NCBI RefSeq assembly: GCF_040115645.1 | Contig: NW_027096015.1 | Location: 806,001 to 870,000 of the forward strand | Direction: 5' to 3' | DNA: 64,000 bases | Source of the DNA: Euwallacea fornicatus | Taxonomy: Eukaryota > Arthropoda > Insecta > Coleoptera > Curculionidae | Position numbers and translations under genes: made by a program | Shown here: positions 8,796-22,699 of the stretch, one piece after another | Position numbering within the stretch: position 1 is the stretch's first letter | Layout of the letters: every line of letters starts with the position of its first letter | Notes under the pieces: model-generated | Database searches by the model: none | What the model was told of the DNA's origin: nothing | Seen by the model: the letters and a program-made list of their open reading frames with translations, nothing else

Positions 8796-11700
8796 AGTTT
8801 CCACGAAAAATAGTACTTTATGAGCTCAAACATAAAATTTTTGTGACTTTTCACATGTTGAAGCTCGATAACTTCGGTCAATGAGGACCAAATTTCTTAA
8901 TCAAATACTCAAATGAACCATCTCGACGAGATCTTTAACATGACGTTACACATCATGATTGTATCTTCTTGAGTTTCAAAGAAAAATAGTACTTAATGAG
9001 CTCAAACATACAAGTTTTGTGACTTTTCACATGTTGAAGCTCGATAACTTCGGTCAATGAGGACCAAATTTCTTAATCAAAGACTCAAATGAACCATCTC
9101 GACGAGATCTTTAACATAATGATACACATCATGATTGTATCATCTTGAGTTTCCACGAAAAATAGTACTTAATCAGCTCAAACATACAAGTTTTGTGACT
9201 TTTCACACTTTGAAGCTCGATAACTTCGGTCAATGAGGACCAAATTTCTTAATCAAATACTCAAATGAACCATCTCGACGAGATCTTTAACATGACGTTA
9301 CACATCATGATTGTATCTTCTTGAGTTTCAAAGAAAAATAGTACTTAATGAGCTCAAACATACAATTTTTGTGACTTTTCACATGTTGAAGCTCGATAAC
9401 TTCGGTCAATGAGGACCAAATTTCTTAATCAAAGACTCAAATGAACCATCTCGACGAGATCTTTAACATGACGTAACACATCATGATTGTATCATCTTGA
9501 GTTTCCACGAAAAATAGTACTTTATGAGCTCAAACATACAAGTTTTGTGACTTTTCACACTTTGAAGCTCGATAACTTCGGTCAATGAGGACCAAATTTC
9601 TTAATCAAAGACTCAAATGAACCATCTCGACGAGATCTTTAACATAATGATACACATCATGATTGTATCATCTTGAGTTTCCACGAAAAATAGTACTTTA
9701 TGAGCTCAAACATACAAGTTTTGTGACTTTTCACACTTTGAAGCTCGATAACTTCGGTCAATGAGGACCAAATTTCTTAATTAAAGACTCAAATGAACCA
9801 TCTCGACGAGATCTTTAACATGACGTAACACATCATGATTGTATCATCTTGAGTTTCAAAGAAAAATAGTACTTTATGAGCTCAAACATACAAGTTTTGT
9901 GACTTTTCACACTTTGAAGCTCTATAACTTCGGTCAATGAGGACCAAATTTCTTAATCAAAGACTCAAATGAACCATCTCGACGAGATCTTTAACATAAT
10001 GATACACATCATGATTGTATCATCTTGGGTTTCCACGAAAAATAGTACTTAATCAGCTCAAACATACAAGTTTTGTGACTTTTCACATGTTGAAGCAAGA
10101 TAACTTCGGTCAATGAGGACCAAATTTCTTAATCAAAGACTCAAATGAACCATCTCGACGAGATCTTTAACATGACGTAACACATCATGATTGTATCATC
10201 TTGAGTTTCAAAGAAAAATAGTACTTTATGAGCTCAAACATAAAATTTTTGTGACTTTTCACATTTTGAAGCTCGATAACTTCGGTCAATGAGGACCAAA
10301 TTTCTTAATCAAAGACTCAAATGAACCATCTCGACGAGATCTTTAACATGACGTAACACATCATGATTGTATCATCTTGAGTTTCAAAGAAAAATAGTAC
10401 TTTATGAGCTCAAACATACAATTTTTGTGACTTTTCACACTTTGAAGCTCGATAACTTCGGTCAATGAGGACCAACTTTCTTAATCAAAGACTCAAATGA
10501 ACCATCTCGACGAGATCTTTAACATGACGTAACACATCATGATTGTATCATCTTGAGTTTCAAAGAAAAATAGTACTTTATGAGCTCAAACATACAATTT
10601 TTGTGACTTTTCACATGTTGAAGCTCGATAACTTCGGTCAATGAGGACCAAATTTCTTAATCAAAGACTCAAATGAACCATCTCGTCGAGATTTTTAACA
10701 TGACGTTACACATCATGATTGTATCTTCTTGAGTTTCAAAGAAAAATAGTACTTAATGAGCTCAAACATACAAGTTTTGTGACTTTTCACATTTTGAAGC
10801 TCGATAACTTCGGTCAATGAGGACCAAATTTCTTAATCAAAGACTCAAATGAACCATCTCGACGAGATCTTTAACATAATGATACACATCATGATTGTAT
10901 CATCTTGAGTTTCCACGAAAAATAGTACTTTATGAGCTCAAACATAAAATTTTTGTGACTTTTCACATGTTGAAGCTCGATAACTTCGGTCAATGAGGAC
11001 CAAATTTCTTAATCAAAGACTCAAATGAACCATCTCGACGAGATCTTTAACATAATGATACATATCATGATTGTATCATCTTGAGTTTCCACGAAAAATA
11101 GTACTTTATGAGCTCAAACATAAAATTTTTGTGACTTTTCACATGTTGAAGCTCGATAACTTCGGTCAATGAGGACCAAATTTCTTAATCAAAGACTCAA
11201 ATGAACCATCTCGACGAGATCTTTAACATGACGTAACACATCATGATTGTATCATCTTGAGTTTCAAAGAAAAATAGTACTTTATGAGCTCAAACATACA
11301 ATTTTTGTGACTTTTCACATGTTGAAGCTCGATAACTTCGGTCAATGAGGACCAAATTTCTTAATCAAAGACTCAAATGAACCATCTCGACGAGATCTTT
11401 AACATGACGTAACACATCATGATTGTATCATCTTGAGTTTCCACGAAAAATAGTACTTTATGAGCTCAAACATACAAGTTTTGTGACTTTTCACATGTTG
11501 AAGCAAGATAACTTCGGTCAATGAGGACCAAATTTCTTAATCAAAGACTCAAATGAACCATCTCGAAGAGATTTTTAACATGACGTAACACATCATGATT
11601 GTATCATCTTGAGTTTCAAAGAAAAATAGTACTTTATGAGCTCAAACATACAAGTTTTGTGACTTTTCACACTTTGAAGCTCGATAACTTCGGTCAATGA

Positions 11701-12315
11701 GGACCAAATTTCTTAATCAAAGACTCAAATGAACCATCTCGACGAGATCTTTAACATGACGTAACACATCATGATTGTATCATCTTGAGTTTCAAAGAAA
11801 AATAGTACTTTATGAGCTCAAACATACAATTTTTGTGACTTTTCACATGTTGAAGCTCGATAACTTCGGTCGATGAGGACCAAATTTCTTAATCAAAGAC
11901 TCAAATGAACCATCTCGTCGAGATTTTTAACATGACGTTACACATCATGATTGTATCTTCTTGAGTTTCAAAGAAAAATAGTACTTAATGAGCTCAAACA
12001 TACAAGTTTTGTGACTTTTCACATTTTGAAGCTCGATAACTTCGGTCAATGAGGACCAAATTTCTTAATCAAAGACTCAAATGAACCATCTCGACGAGAT
12101 CTTTAACATAATGATACACATCATGATTGTATCATCTTGAGTTTCCACGAAAAATAGTACTTTATGAGCTCAAACATAAAATTTTTGTGACTTTTCACAT
12201 GTTGAAGCTCGATAACTTCGGTCAATGAGGACCAAATTTCTTAATCAAAGACTCAAATGAACCATCTCGACGAGATCTTTAACATAATGATACACATCAT
12301 GATTGTATCATCTTG
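8796..12315. repeat. 20-mer unit joining region I and II monomer types (3520 bp)
   Basis: The first ten monomers follow the region I order 1, 2, 3, two extras, 4, 5, 6, 7, 8; monomer 8 carries a private GACCAACTTTC. The remaining ten introduce region II types: CTCGTCGAG with GATTTTT (10682, 11914), CTCGAAGAG (11561) and CGATGAGG (11867). The stretch 8934-10685 appears identical to 12454-14205 (offset 3520). The stretch from about 11090 to 12310 matches 14258-15478 (offset 3168). It therefore shares long blocks with the unit that follows, differing by a two-monomer loss. Confidence 0.85.
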
Positions 12316-15300
12316 AGTTTCCACGAAAAATAGTACTTTATGAGCTCAAACATAAAATTTTTGTGACTTTTCACATGTTGAAGCTCGATAACTTCGGTCA
12401 ATGAGGACCAAATTTCTTAATCAAATACTCAAATGAACCATCTCGACGAGATTTTTAACATGACGTTACACATCATGATTGTATCTTCTTGAGTTTCAAA
12501 GAAAAATAGTACTTAATGAGCTCAAACATACAAGTTTTGTGACTTTTCACATGTTGAAGCTCGATAACTTCGGTCAATGAGGACCAAATTTCTTAATCAA
12601 AGACTCAAATGAACCATCTCGACGAGATCTTTAACATAATGATACACATCATGATTGTATCATCTTGAGTTTCCACGAAAAATAGTACTTAATCAGCTCA
12701 AACATACAAGTTTTGTGACTTTTCACACTTTGAAGCTCGATAACTTCGGTCAATGAGGACCAAATTTCTTAATCAAATACTCAAATGAACCATCTCGACG
12801 AGATCTTTAACATGACGTTACACATCATGATTGTATCTTCTTGAGTTTCAAAGAAAAATAGTACTTAATGAGCTCAAACATACAATTTTTGTGACTTTTC
12901 ACATGTTGAAGCTCGATAACTTCGGTCAATGAGGACCAAATTTCTTAATCAAAGACTCAAATGAACCATCTCGACGAGATCTTTAACATGACGTAACACA
13001 TCATGATTGTATCATCTTGAGTTTCCACGAAAAATAGTACTTTATGAGCTCAAACATACAAGTTTTGTGACTTTTCACACTTTGAAGCTCGATAACTTCG
13101 GTCAATGAGGACCAAATTTCTTAATCAAAGACTCAAATGAACCATCTCGACGAGATCTTTAACATAATGATACACATCATGATTGTATCATCTTGAGTTT
13201 CCACGAAAAATAGTACTTTATGAGCTCAAACATACAAGTTTTGTGACTTTTCACACTTTGAAGCTCGATAACTTCGGTCAATGAGGACCAAATTTCTTAA
13301 TTAAAGACTCAAATGAACCATCTCGACGAGATCTTTAACATGACGTAACACATCATGATTGTATCATCTTGAGTTTCAAAGAAAAATAGTACTTTATGAG
13401 CTCAAACATACAAGTTTTGTGACTTTTCACACTTTGAAGCTCTATAACTTCGGTCAATGAGGACCAAATTTCTTAATCAAAGACTCAAATGAACCATCTC
13501 GACGAGATCTTTAACATAATGATACACATCATGATTGTATCATCTTGGGTTTCCACGAAAAATAGTACTTAATCAGCTCAAACATACAAGTTTTGTGACT
13601 TTTCACATGTTGAAGCAAGATAACTTCGGTCAATGAGGACCAAATTTCTTAATCAAAGACTCAAATGAACCATCTCGACGAGATCTTTAACATGACGTAA
13701 CACATCATGATTGTATCATCTTGAGTTTCAAAGAAAAATAGTACTTTATGAGCTCAAACATAAAATTTTTGTGACTTTTCACATTTTGAAGCTCGATAAC
13801 TTCGGTCAATGAGGACCAAATTTCTTAATCAAAGACTCAAATGAACCATCTCGACGAGATCTTTAACATGACGTAACACATCATGATTGTATCATCTTGA
13901 GTTTCAAAGAAAAATAGTACTTTATGAGCTCAAACATACAATTTTTGTGACTTTTCACACTTTGAAGCTCGATAACTTCGGTCAATGAGGACCAACTTTC
14001 TTAATCAAAGACTCAAATGAACCATCTCGACGAGATCTTTAACATGACGTAACACATCATGATTGTATCATCTTGAGTTTCAAAGAAAAATAGTACTTTA
14101 TGAGCTCAAACATACAATTTTTGTGACTTTTCACATGTTGAAGCTCGATAACTTCGGTCAATGAGGACCAAATTTCTTAATCAAAGACTCAAATGAACCA
14201 TCTCGACGAGATCTTTAACATAATGATACATATCATGATTGTATCATCTTGAGTTTCCACGAAAAATAGTACTTTATGAGCTCAAACATAAAATTTTTGT
14301 GACTTTTCACATGTTGAAGCTCGATAACTTCGGTCAATGAGGACCAAATTTCTTAATCAAAGACTCAAATGAACCATCTCGACGAGATCTTTAACATGAC
14401 GTAACACATCATGATTGTATCATCTTGAGTTTCAAAGAAAAATAGTACTTTATGAGCTCAAACATACAATTTTTGTGACTTTTCACATGTTGAAGCTCGA
14501 TAACTTCGGTCAATGAGGACCAAATTTCTTAATCAAAGACTCAAATGAACCATCTCGACGAGATCTTTAACATGACGTAACACATCATGATTGTATCATC
14601 TTGAGTTTCCACGAAAAATAGTACTTTATGAGCTCAAACATACAAGTTTTGTGACTTTTCACATGTTGAAGCAAGATAACTTCGGTCAATGAGGACCAAA
14701 TTTCTTAATCAAAGACTCAAATGAACCATCTCGAAGAGATTTTTAACATGACGTAACACATCATGATTGTATCATCTTGAGTTTCAAAGAAAAATAGTAC
14801 TTTATGAGCTCAAACATACAAGTTTTGTGACTTTTCACACTTTGAAGCTCGATAACTTCGGTCAATGAGGACCAAATTTCTTAATCAAAGACTCAAATGA
14901 ACCATCTCGACGAGATCTTTAACATGACGTAACACATCATGATTGTATCATCTTGAGTTTCAAAGAAAAATAGTACTTTATGAGCTCAAACATACAATTT
15001 TTGTGACTTTTCACATGTTGAAGCTCGATAACTTCGGTCGATGAGGACCAAATTTCTTAATCAAAGACTCAAATGAACCATCTCGTCGAGATTTTTAACA
15101 TGACGTTACACATCATGATTGTATCTTCTTGAGTTTCAAAGAAAAATAGTACTTAATGAGCTCAAACATACAAGTTTTGTGACTTTTCACATTTTGAAGC
15201 TCGATAACTTCGGTCAATGAGGACCAAATTTCTTAATCAAAGACTCAAATGAACCATCTCGACGAGATCTTTAACATAATGATACACATCATGATTGTAT

Positions 15301-15483
15301 CATCTTGAGTTTCCACGAAAAATAGTACTTTATGAGCTCAAACATAAAATTTTTGTGACTTTTCACATGTTGAAGCTCGATAACTTTGGTCAATGAGGAC
15401 CAAATTTCTTAATCAAAGACTCAAATGAACCATCTCGACGAGATCTTTAACATAATGATACACATCATGATTGTATCATCTTG
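12316..15483. repeat. 18-mer unit (3168 bp)
   Basis: This is nearly the 20-mer at 8796 minus two monomers. The private GACCAACTTTC recurs at 13991. The missing part is explained by monomer 14076-14251. Its left part matches the monomer at 10556, and its right part (AATGATACATATC) matches the monomer at 10908. The 352 bp between those equivalent points are absent. CTCGAAGAG recurs at 14729 and CGATGAGG at 15035. A private ACTTTGGTC occurs near 15384. Confidence 0.87.
14076..14251. repeat. Chimeric monomer at a 352-bp deletion
   Basis: The left part (CAAAG, TTATG, ATACAATTT, CATGTTG) matches the monomer starting at 10556. The right part (CTCGACGAG, AATGATACATATC) matches the one starting at 10908. 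The switch lies between consensus 17 and 105, about 14119-14206. The exchange kept register and removed exactly two monomers. Confidence 0.8.
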
Positions 15484-17243
15484 AGTTTCCACGAAAAATA
15501 GTACTTTATGAGCTCAAACATAAAATTTTTGTGACTTTTCACATGTTGAAGCTCGATAACTTCGGTCAATGAGGACCAAATTTCTTAATCAAATACTCAA
15601 ATGAACCATCTCGACGAGATTTTTAACATGACGTTACACATCATGATTGTATCTTCTTGAGTTTCAAAGAAAAATAGTACTTAATGAGCTCAAACATACA
15701 AGTTTTGTGACTTTTCACATTTTGAAGCTCGATAACTTCGGTCAATGAGGACCAAATTTCTTAATCAAAGACTCAAATGAACCATCTCGACGAGATCTTT
15801 AACATGACGTAACACATCATGATTGTATCATCTTGAGTTTCCACGAAAAATAGTACTTTATGAGCTCAAACATACAAGTTTTGTGACTTTTCACATGTTG
15901 AAGCAAGATAACTTCGGTCAATGAGGACCAAATTTCTTAATCAAAGACTCAAATGAACCATCTCGACGAGATCTTTAACATGACGTAACACATCATGATT
16001 GTGTCATCTTGAGTTTCAAAGAAAAATAGTACTTTATGAGCTCAAACATACAAGTTTTGTGACTTTTCACAATTTGAAGCTCGATAACTTCGGTCAATGA
16101 GGACCAAATTTCTTAATCAAAGACTCAAATGAACCATCTCGACGAGATCTTTAACATAATGATACATATCATGATTGTATCATCTTGAGTTTCCACGAAA
16201 AATAGTACTTTATGAGCTCAAACATAAAATTTTTGTGACTTTTCACATGTTGAAGCTCGATAACTTCGGTCAATGAGGACCAAATTTCTTAATCAAAGAC
16301 TCAAATGAACCATCTCGACGAGATCTTTAACATGACGTAACACATCATGATTGTATCATCTTGAGTTTCAAAGAAAAATAGTACTTTATGAGCTCAAACA
16401 TACAATTTTTGTGACTTTTCACATGTTGAAGCTCGATAACTTCGGTCAATGAGGACCAAATTTCTTAATCAAAGACTCAAATGAACCATCTCGACGAGAT
16501 CTTTAACATGACGTAACACATCATGATTGTATCATCTTGAGTTTCCACGAAAAATAGTACTTTATGAGCTCAAACATACAAGTTTTGTGACTTTTCACAT
16601 GTTGAAGCAAGATAACTTCGGTCAATGAGGACCAAATTTCTTAATCAAAGACTCAAATGAACCATCTCGAAGAGATCTTTAACATGACGTAACACATCAT
16701 GATTGTATCATCTTGAGTTTCAAAGAAAAATAGTACTTTATGAGCTCAAACATACAATTTTTGTGACTTTTCACATGTTGAAGCTCGATAACTTCGGTCG
16801 ATGAGGACCAAATTTCTTAATCAAAGACTCAAATGAACCATCTCGTCGAGATTTTTAACATGACGTTACACATCATGATTGTATCTTCTTGAGTTTCAAA
16901 GAAAAATAGTACTTAATGAGCTCAAACATACAAGTTTTGTGACTTTTCACATTTTGAAGCTCGATAACTTCGGTCAATGAGGACCAAATTTCTTAATCAA
17001 AGACTCAAATGAACCATCTCGACGAGATCTTTAACATAATGATACACATCATGATTGTATCATCTTGAGTTTCCACGAAAAATAGTACTTTATGAGCTCA
17101 AACATAAAATTTTTGTGACTTTTCACATGTTGAAGCTCGATAACTTCGGTCAATGAGGACCAAATTTCTTAATCAAAGACTCAAATGAACCATCTCGACG
17201 AGATCTTTAACATAATGATACACATCATGATTGTATCATCTTG
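15484..17243. repeat. Region II 10-mer unit (1760 bp)
   Basis: It begins with the AAAATTT/AATACTC/GATTTTT/GACGTTA monomer that opens each region II unit. It includes a CAAG monomer followed by GTGTCATC (about 16002), a CACAATTTG monomer, the CTCGAAGAG monomer at 16665 and the CGATGAGG/CTCGTCGAG monomer at 16795-16850. It is shorter than the preceding 18-mer because the region I monomers 2-8 are absent. CGATGAGG recurs exactly 1760 bp after the copy at 15035. Confidence 0.83.
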
Positions 17244-18123
17244 AGTTTCCACGAAAAATAGTACTTTATGAGCTCAAACATAAAATTTTTGTGACTTTTC
17301 ACATGTTGAAGCTCGATAACTTCGGTCAATGAGGACCAAATTTCTTAATCAAATACTCAAATGAACCATCTCGACGAGATTTTTAACATGACGTTACACA
17401 TCATGATTGTATCTTCTTGAGTTTCAAAGAAAAATAGTACTTAATGAGCTCAAACATACAAGTTTTGTGACTTTTCACATTTTGAAGCTCGATAACTTCG
17501 GTCAATGAAGACCAAATTTCTTAATCAAAGACTCAAATGAACCATCTCGACGAGATCTTTAACATGACGTAACACATCATGATTGTATCATCTTGAGTTT
17601 CCACGAAAAATAGTACTTTATGAGCTCAAACATACAAGTTTTGTGACTTTTCACATGTTGAAGCAAGATAACTTCGGTCAATGAGGACCAAATTTCTTAA
17701 TCAAAGACTCAAATGAACCATCTCGACGAGATCTTTAACATGACGTAACACATCATGATTGTGTCATCTTGAGTTTCAAAGAAAAATAGTACTTTATGAG
17801 CTCAAACATACAAGTTTTGTGACTTTTCACAATTTGAAGCTCGATAACTTCGGTCAATGAGGACCAAATTTCTTAATCAAAGACTCAAATGAACCATCTC
17901 GACGAGATCTTTAACATAATGATACACATCATGATTGTATCATCTTGAGTTTCCACGAAAAATAGTACTTTATGAGCTCAAACATACAAGTTTTGTGACT
18001 TTTCACACTGTGAAGCTCTATAACTTCGGTCAATGAGGACCAAATTTCTTAATCAAAGACTCAAATGAACCATCTCGACGAGATCTTTAACATAATGATA
18101 CACATCATGATTGTATCATCTTG
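17244..18123. repeat. Region II 5-mer block, copy 1 (880 bp)
   Basis: Five monomers: the AATACTC opener with GATTTTT, a CAAAG/TAATG monomer with GAAGACC (about 17509), the CAAG monomer followed by GTGTCATC, a CACAATTTG monomer and a CACTGTG/CTCT monomer. Related 5-mers recur at 20236-21115 and 22700-23579, each followed by a longer block. The 5-mer is a stable module. Confidence 0.82.
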
Positions 18124-20235
18124 AGTTTCCACGAAAAATAGTACTTTATGAGCTCAAACATAAAATTTTTGTGACTTTTCACATGTTGAAGCTCGATAAC
18201 TTCGGTCAATGAGGACCAAATTTCTTAATCAAATACTCAAATGAACCATCTCGACGAGATCTTTAACATGACGTTACACATCATGATTGTATCTTCTTGA
18301 GTTTCAAAGAAAAATAGTACTTAATGAGCTCAAACATACAAGTTTTGTGACTTTTCACATTTTGAAGCTCGATAACTTCGGTCAATGAGGACCAAATTTC
18401 TTAATCAAAGACTCAAATGAACCATCTCGACGAGATCTTTAACATAATGATACACATCATGATTGTATCATCTTGGGTTTCCACGAAAAATAGTACTTAA
18501 TCAGCTCAAACATACAAGTTTTGTGACTTTTCACATGTTGAAGCAAGATAACTTCGGTCAATGAGGACCAAATTTCTTAATCAAAGACTCAAATGAACCA
18601 TCTCGACGAGATCTTTAACATGACGTAACACATCATGATTGTATCATCTTGAGTTTCAAAGAAAAATAGTACTTTATGAGCTCAAACATACAATTTTTGT
18701 GACTTTTCACATGTTGAAGCTCGATAACTTCGGTCAATGAGGACCAAATTTCTTAATCAAAGACTCAAATGAACCATCTCGACGAGATCTTTAACATGAC
18801 GTAACACATCATGATTGTATCATCTTGGGTTTCCACGAAAAATAGTACTTAATCAGCTCAAACATACAAGTTTTGTGACTTTTCACATGTTGAAGCAAGA
18901 TAACTTCGGTCAATGAGGACCAAATTTCTTAATCAAAGACTCAAATGAACCATCTCGACGAGATCTTTAACATGACGTAACACATCATGATTGTATCATC
19001 TTGAGTTTCAAAGAAAAATAGTACTTTATGAGCTCAAACATACAATTTTTGTGACTTTTCACATGATGAAGCTCGATAACTTCGGTCAATGAGGACCAAA
19101 TTTCTTAATCAAAGACTCAAATGAACCATCTCGACGAGATCTTTAACATGACGTAACACATCATGATTGTATCATCTTGAGTTTCAAAGAAAAATAGTAC
19201 TTTATGAGCTCAAACATAAAATTTTTGTGACTTTTCACATTTTGAAGCTCGATACCTTCGGTCAATGAGGACCAAATTTCTTAATCAAAGACTCAAATGA
19301 ACCATCTCGACGAGATCTTTAACATGACGTAACACATCATGATTGTATCATCTTGAGTTTCAAAGAAAAATAGTACTTTATGAGCTCAAACATACAATTT
19401 TTGTGACTTTTCACATGTTGAAGCTCGATAACTTCGGTCAATGAGGACCAAATTTCTTAATCAAAGACTCAAATGAACCATCTCGACGAGATCTTTAACA
19501 TGACGTAACACATCATGATTGTATCATCTTGAGTTTCCACGAAAAATAGTACTTTATGAGCTCAAACATACAAGTTTTGTGACTTTTCACATGTTGAAGC
19601 AAGATAACTTCGGTCAATGAGGACCAAATTTCTTAATCAAAGACTCAAATGAACCATCTCGAAGAGATTTTTAACATGACGTAACACATCATGATTGTAT
19701 TATCTTGAGTTTCAAAGAAAAATAGTACTTTATGAGCTCAAACATACAAGTTTTGTGACTTTTCACACTTTGAAGCTCGATAACTTCGGTCAATGAGGAC
19801 CAAATTTCTTAATCAAAGACTCAAATGAACCATCTCGACGAGATCTTTAACATGACGTAACACATCATGATTGTATCATCTTGAGTTTCAAAGAAAAATA
19901 GTACTTTATGAGCTCAAACATACAATTTTTGTGACTTTTCACATGTTGAAGCTCGATAACTTCGGTCAATGAGGACCAAATTTCTTAATCAAAGACTCAA
20001 ATGAACCATCTCGACGAGATCTTTAACATAATGATACACATCATGATTGTATCATCTTGAGTTTCCACGAAAAATAGTACTTTATGAGCTCAAACATAAA
20101 ATTTTTGTGACTTTTCACTTGTTGAAGCTCGATAACTTCGGTCAATGAGGACCAAATTTCTTAATCAAAGACTCAAATGAACCATCTCGACGAGATCTTT
20201 AACATAATGATACACATCATGATTGTATCATCTTG
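18124..20235. repeat. Region II 12-mer block (2112 bp)
   Basis: After the AATACTC opener come two GGGTTT-preceded CAAG monomers (junctions near 18476 and 18828) in quick succession. A CACATGATG monomer, one with GATACCTTCGG (about 19250), the CTCGAAGAG monomer (19657) and a CACTTGTTG monomer follow. The doubled GGGTTT/CAAG pair, only 352 bp apart, is a local two-monomer duplication. TATTATC near 19700 is a private change. Confidence 0.8.
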
Positions 20236-21115
20236 AGTTTCCACGAAAAATAGTACTTTATGAGCTCAAACATAAAATTTTTGTGACTTTTCACATGTTG
20301 AAGCTCGATAACTTCGGTCAATGAGGACCAAATTTCTTAATCAAATACTCAAATGAACCATCTCGACGAGATCTTTAACATGACGTTACACATCATGATT
20401 GTATCTTCTTGAGTTTCAAAGAAAAATAGTACTTAATGAGCTCAAACATACAAGTTTTGTGACTTTTCACATTTTGAAGCTCGATAACTTCGGTCAATGA
20501 GGACCAAATTTCTTAATCAAAGACTCAAATGAACCATCTCGACGAGATCTTTAACATAATGATACATATCATGATTGTATCATCTTGGGTTTCCACGAAA
20601 AATAGTACTTAATCAGCTCAAACATACAAGTTTTGTGACTTTTCACATGTTGAAGCAAGATAACTTCGGTCAATGAGGACCAAATTTCTTAATCAAAGAC
20701 TCAAATGAACCATCTCGACGAGATCTTTAACATGACGTAACACATCATGATTGTATCATCTTGAGTTTCAAAGAAAAATAGTACTTTATGAGCTCAAACA
20801 TACAAGTTTTGTGACTTTTCACACTTTGAAGCTCGATAACTTCGGTCAATGAGGACCAAATTTCTTAATCAAAGACTCAAATGAACCATCTCGACGAGAT
20901 CTTTAACATAATGATACACATCATGATTGTATCATCTTGAGTTTCCACGAAAAATAGTACTTTATGAGCTCAAACATACAAGTTTTGTGACTTTTCACAC
21001 TGTGAAGCTCTATAACTTCGGTCAATGAGGACCAAATTTCTTAATCAAAGACTCAAATGAACCATCTCGACGAGATCTTTAACATAATGATACACATCAT
21101 GATTGTATCATCTTG
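20236..21115. repeat. Region II 5-mer block, copy 2 (880 bp)
   Basis: Opener with AATACTC; a TAATG monomer ending ACATATC and GGGTTT (about 20587); a CAAG monomer; a CACTTTG monomer; and a CACTGTG/CTCT monomer. It shares the opener and last two positions with the 5-mers at 17244 and 22700. Its second and third monomers instead resemble those of the 12-mer at 18124. It is therefore a mosaic of the two block kinds. Confidence 0.8.
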
Positions 21116-22699
21116 AGTTTCCACGAAAAATAGTACTTTATGAGCTCAAACATAAAATTTTTGTGACTTTTCACATGTTGAAGCTCGATAACTTCGGTCA
21201 ATGAGGACCAAATTTCTTAATCAAATACTCAAATGAACCATCTCGACGAGATCTTTAACATGACGTTACACATCATGATTGTATCTTCTTGAGTTTCCAC
21301 GAAAAATAGTACTTTATGAGCTCAAACATACAAGTTTTGTGACTTTTCACATTTTGAAGCTCGATAACTTCGGTCAATGAGGACCAAATTTCTTAATCAA
21401 AGACTCAAATGAACCATCTCGACGAGATCTTTAACATAATGATACACATCATGATTGTATCATCTTGGGTTTCCACGAAAAATAGTACTTAATCAGCTCA
21501 AACATACAAGTTTTGTGACTTTTCACATGTTGAAGCAAGATAACTTCGGTCAATGAAGACCAAATTTCTTAATCAAAAACTCAAATGAACCATCTCGACG
21601 AGATCTTTAACATGACGTAACACATCATGATTGTATCATCTTGAGTTTCAAAGAAAAATAGTACTTTATGAGCTCAAACATAAAATTTTTGTGACTTTTC
21701 ACATTTTGAAGCTCGATAACTTCGGTCAATGAGGACCAAATTTCTTAATCAAAGACTCAAATGAACCATCTCGACGAGATCTTTAACATGACGTAACACA
21801 TCATGATTGTATCATCTTGAGTTTCAAAGAAAAATAGTACTTTATGAGCTCAAACATACAATTTTTGTGACTTTTCACATGTTGAAGCTCGATAACTTCG
21901 GTCAATGAGGACCAAATTTCTTAATCAAAGACTCAAATGAACCATCTCGACGAGATCTTTAACATGACGTAACACATCATGATTGTATCATCTTGAGTTT
22001 CCACGAAAAATAGTACTTTATGAGCTCAAACATACAAGTTTTGTGACTTTTCACATGTTGAAGCAAGATAACTTCGGTCAATGAGGACCAAATTTCTTAA
22101 TCAAAGACTCAAATGAACCATCTCGAAGAGATTTTTAACATGACGTAACACATCATGATTGTATCATCTTGAGTTTCAAAGAAAAATAGTACTTTATGAG
22201 CTCAAACATACAAGTTTTGTGACTTTTCACACTTTGAAGCTCGATAACTTCGGTCAATGAGGACCAAATTTCTTAATCAAAGACTCAAATGAACCATCTC
22301 GACGAGATCTTTAACATGACGTAACACATCATGATTGTATCATCTTGAGTTTCAAAGAAAAATAGTACTTTATGAGCTCAAACATACAATTTTTGTGACT
22401 TTTCACATGTTGAAGCTCGATAACTTCGGTCAATGAGGACCAAATTTCTTAATCAAAGACTCAAATGAACCATCTCGACGAGATCTTTAACACAATGATA
22501 CACATCATGATTGTATCATCTTGAGTTTCCACGAAAAATAGTACTTTATGAGCTCAAACATAAAATTTTTGTGACTTTTCACTTGTTGAAGCTCGATAAC
22601 TTCGGTCAATGAGGACCAAATTTCTTAATCAAAGACTCAAATGAACCATCTCGACGAGATCTTTAACATAATGATACATATCATGATTGTATCATCTTG
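21116..22699. repeat. Region II 9-mer block (1584 bp)
   Basis: The opener is followed by an unusual second monomer. After GACGTTA and TCTTCT one expects CAAAG with TAATG, but CCACG with TTATG is found (about 21296-21320), an exchange at the monomer border. Next come a GGGTTT junction (21467), a CAAG monomer with GAAGACC and AAAAACTC, the CTCGAAGAG monomer at 22121, a monomer with CACAATGATA (about 22491) and a CACTTGTTG monomer. Order otherwise follows the 12-mer at 18124 with losses. Confidence 0.8.
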
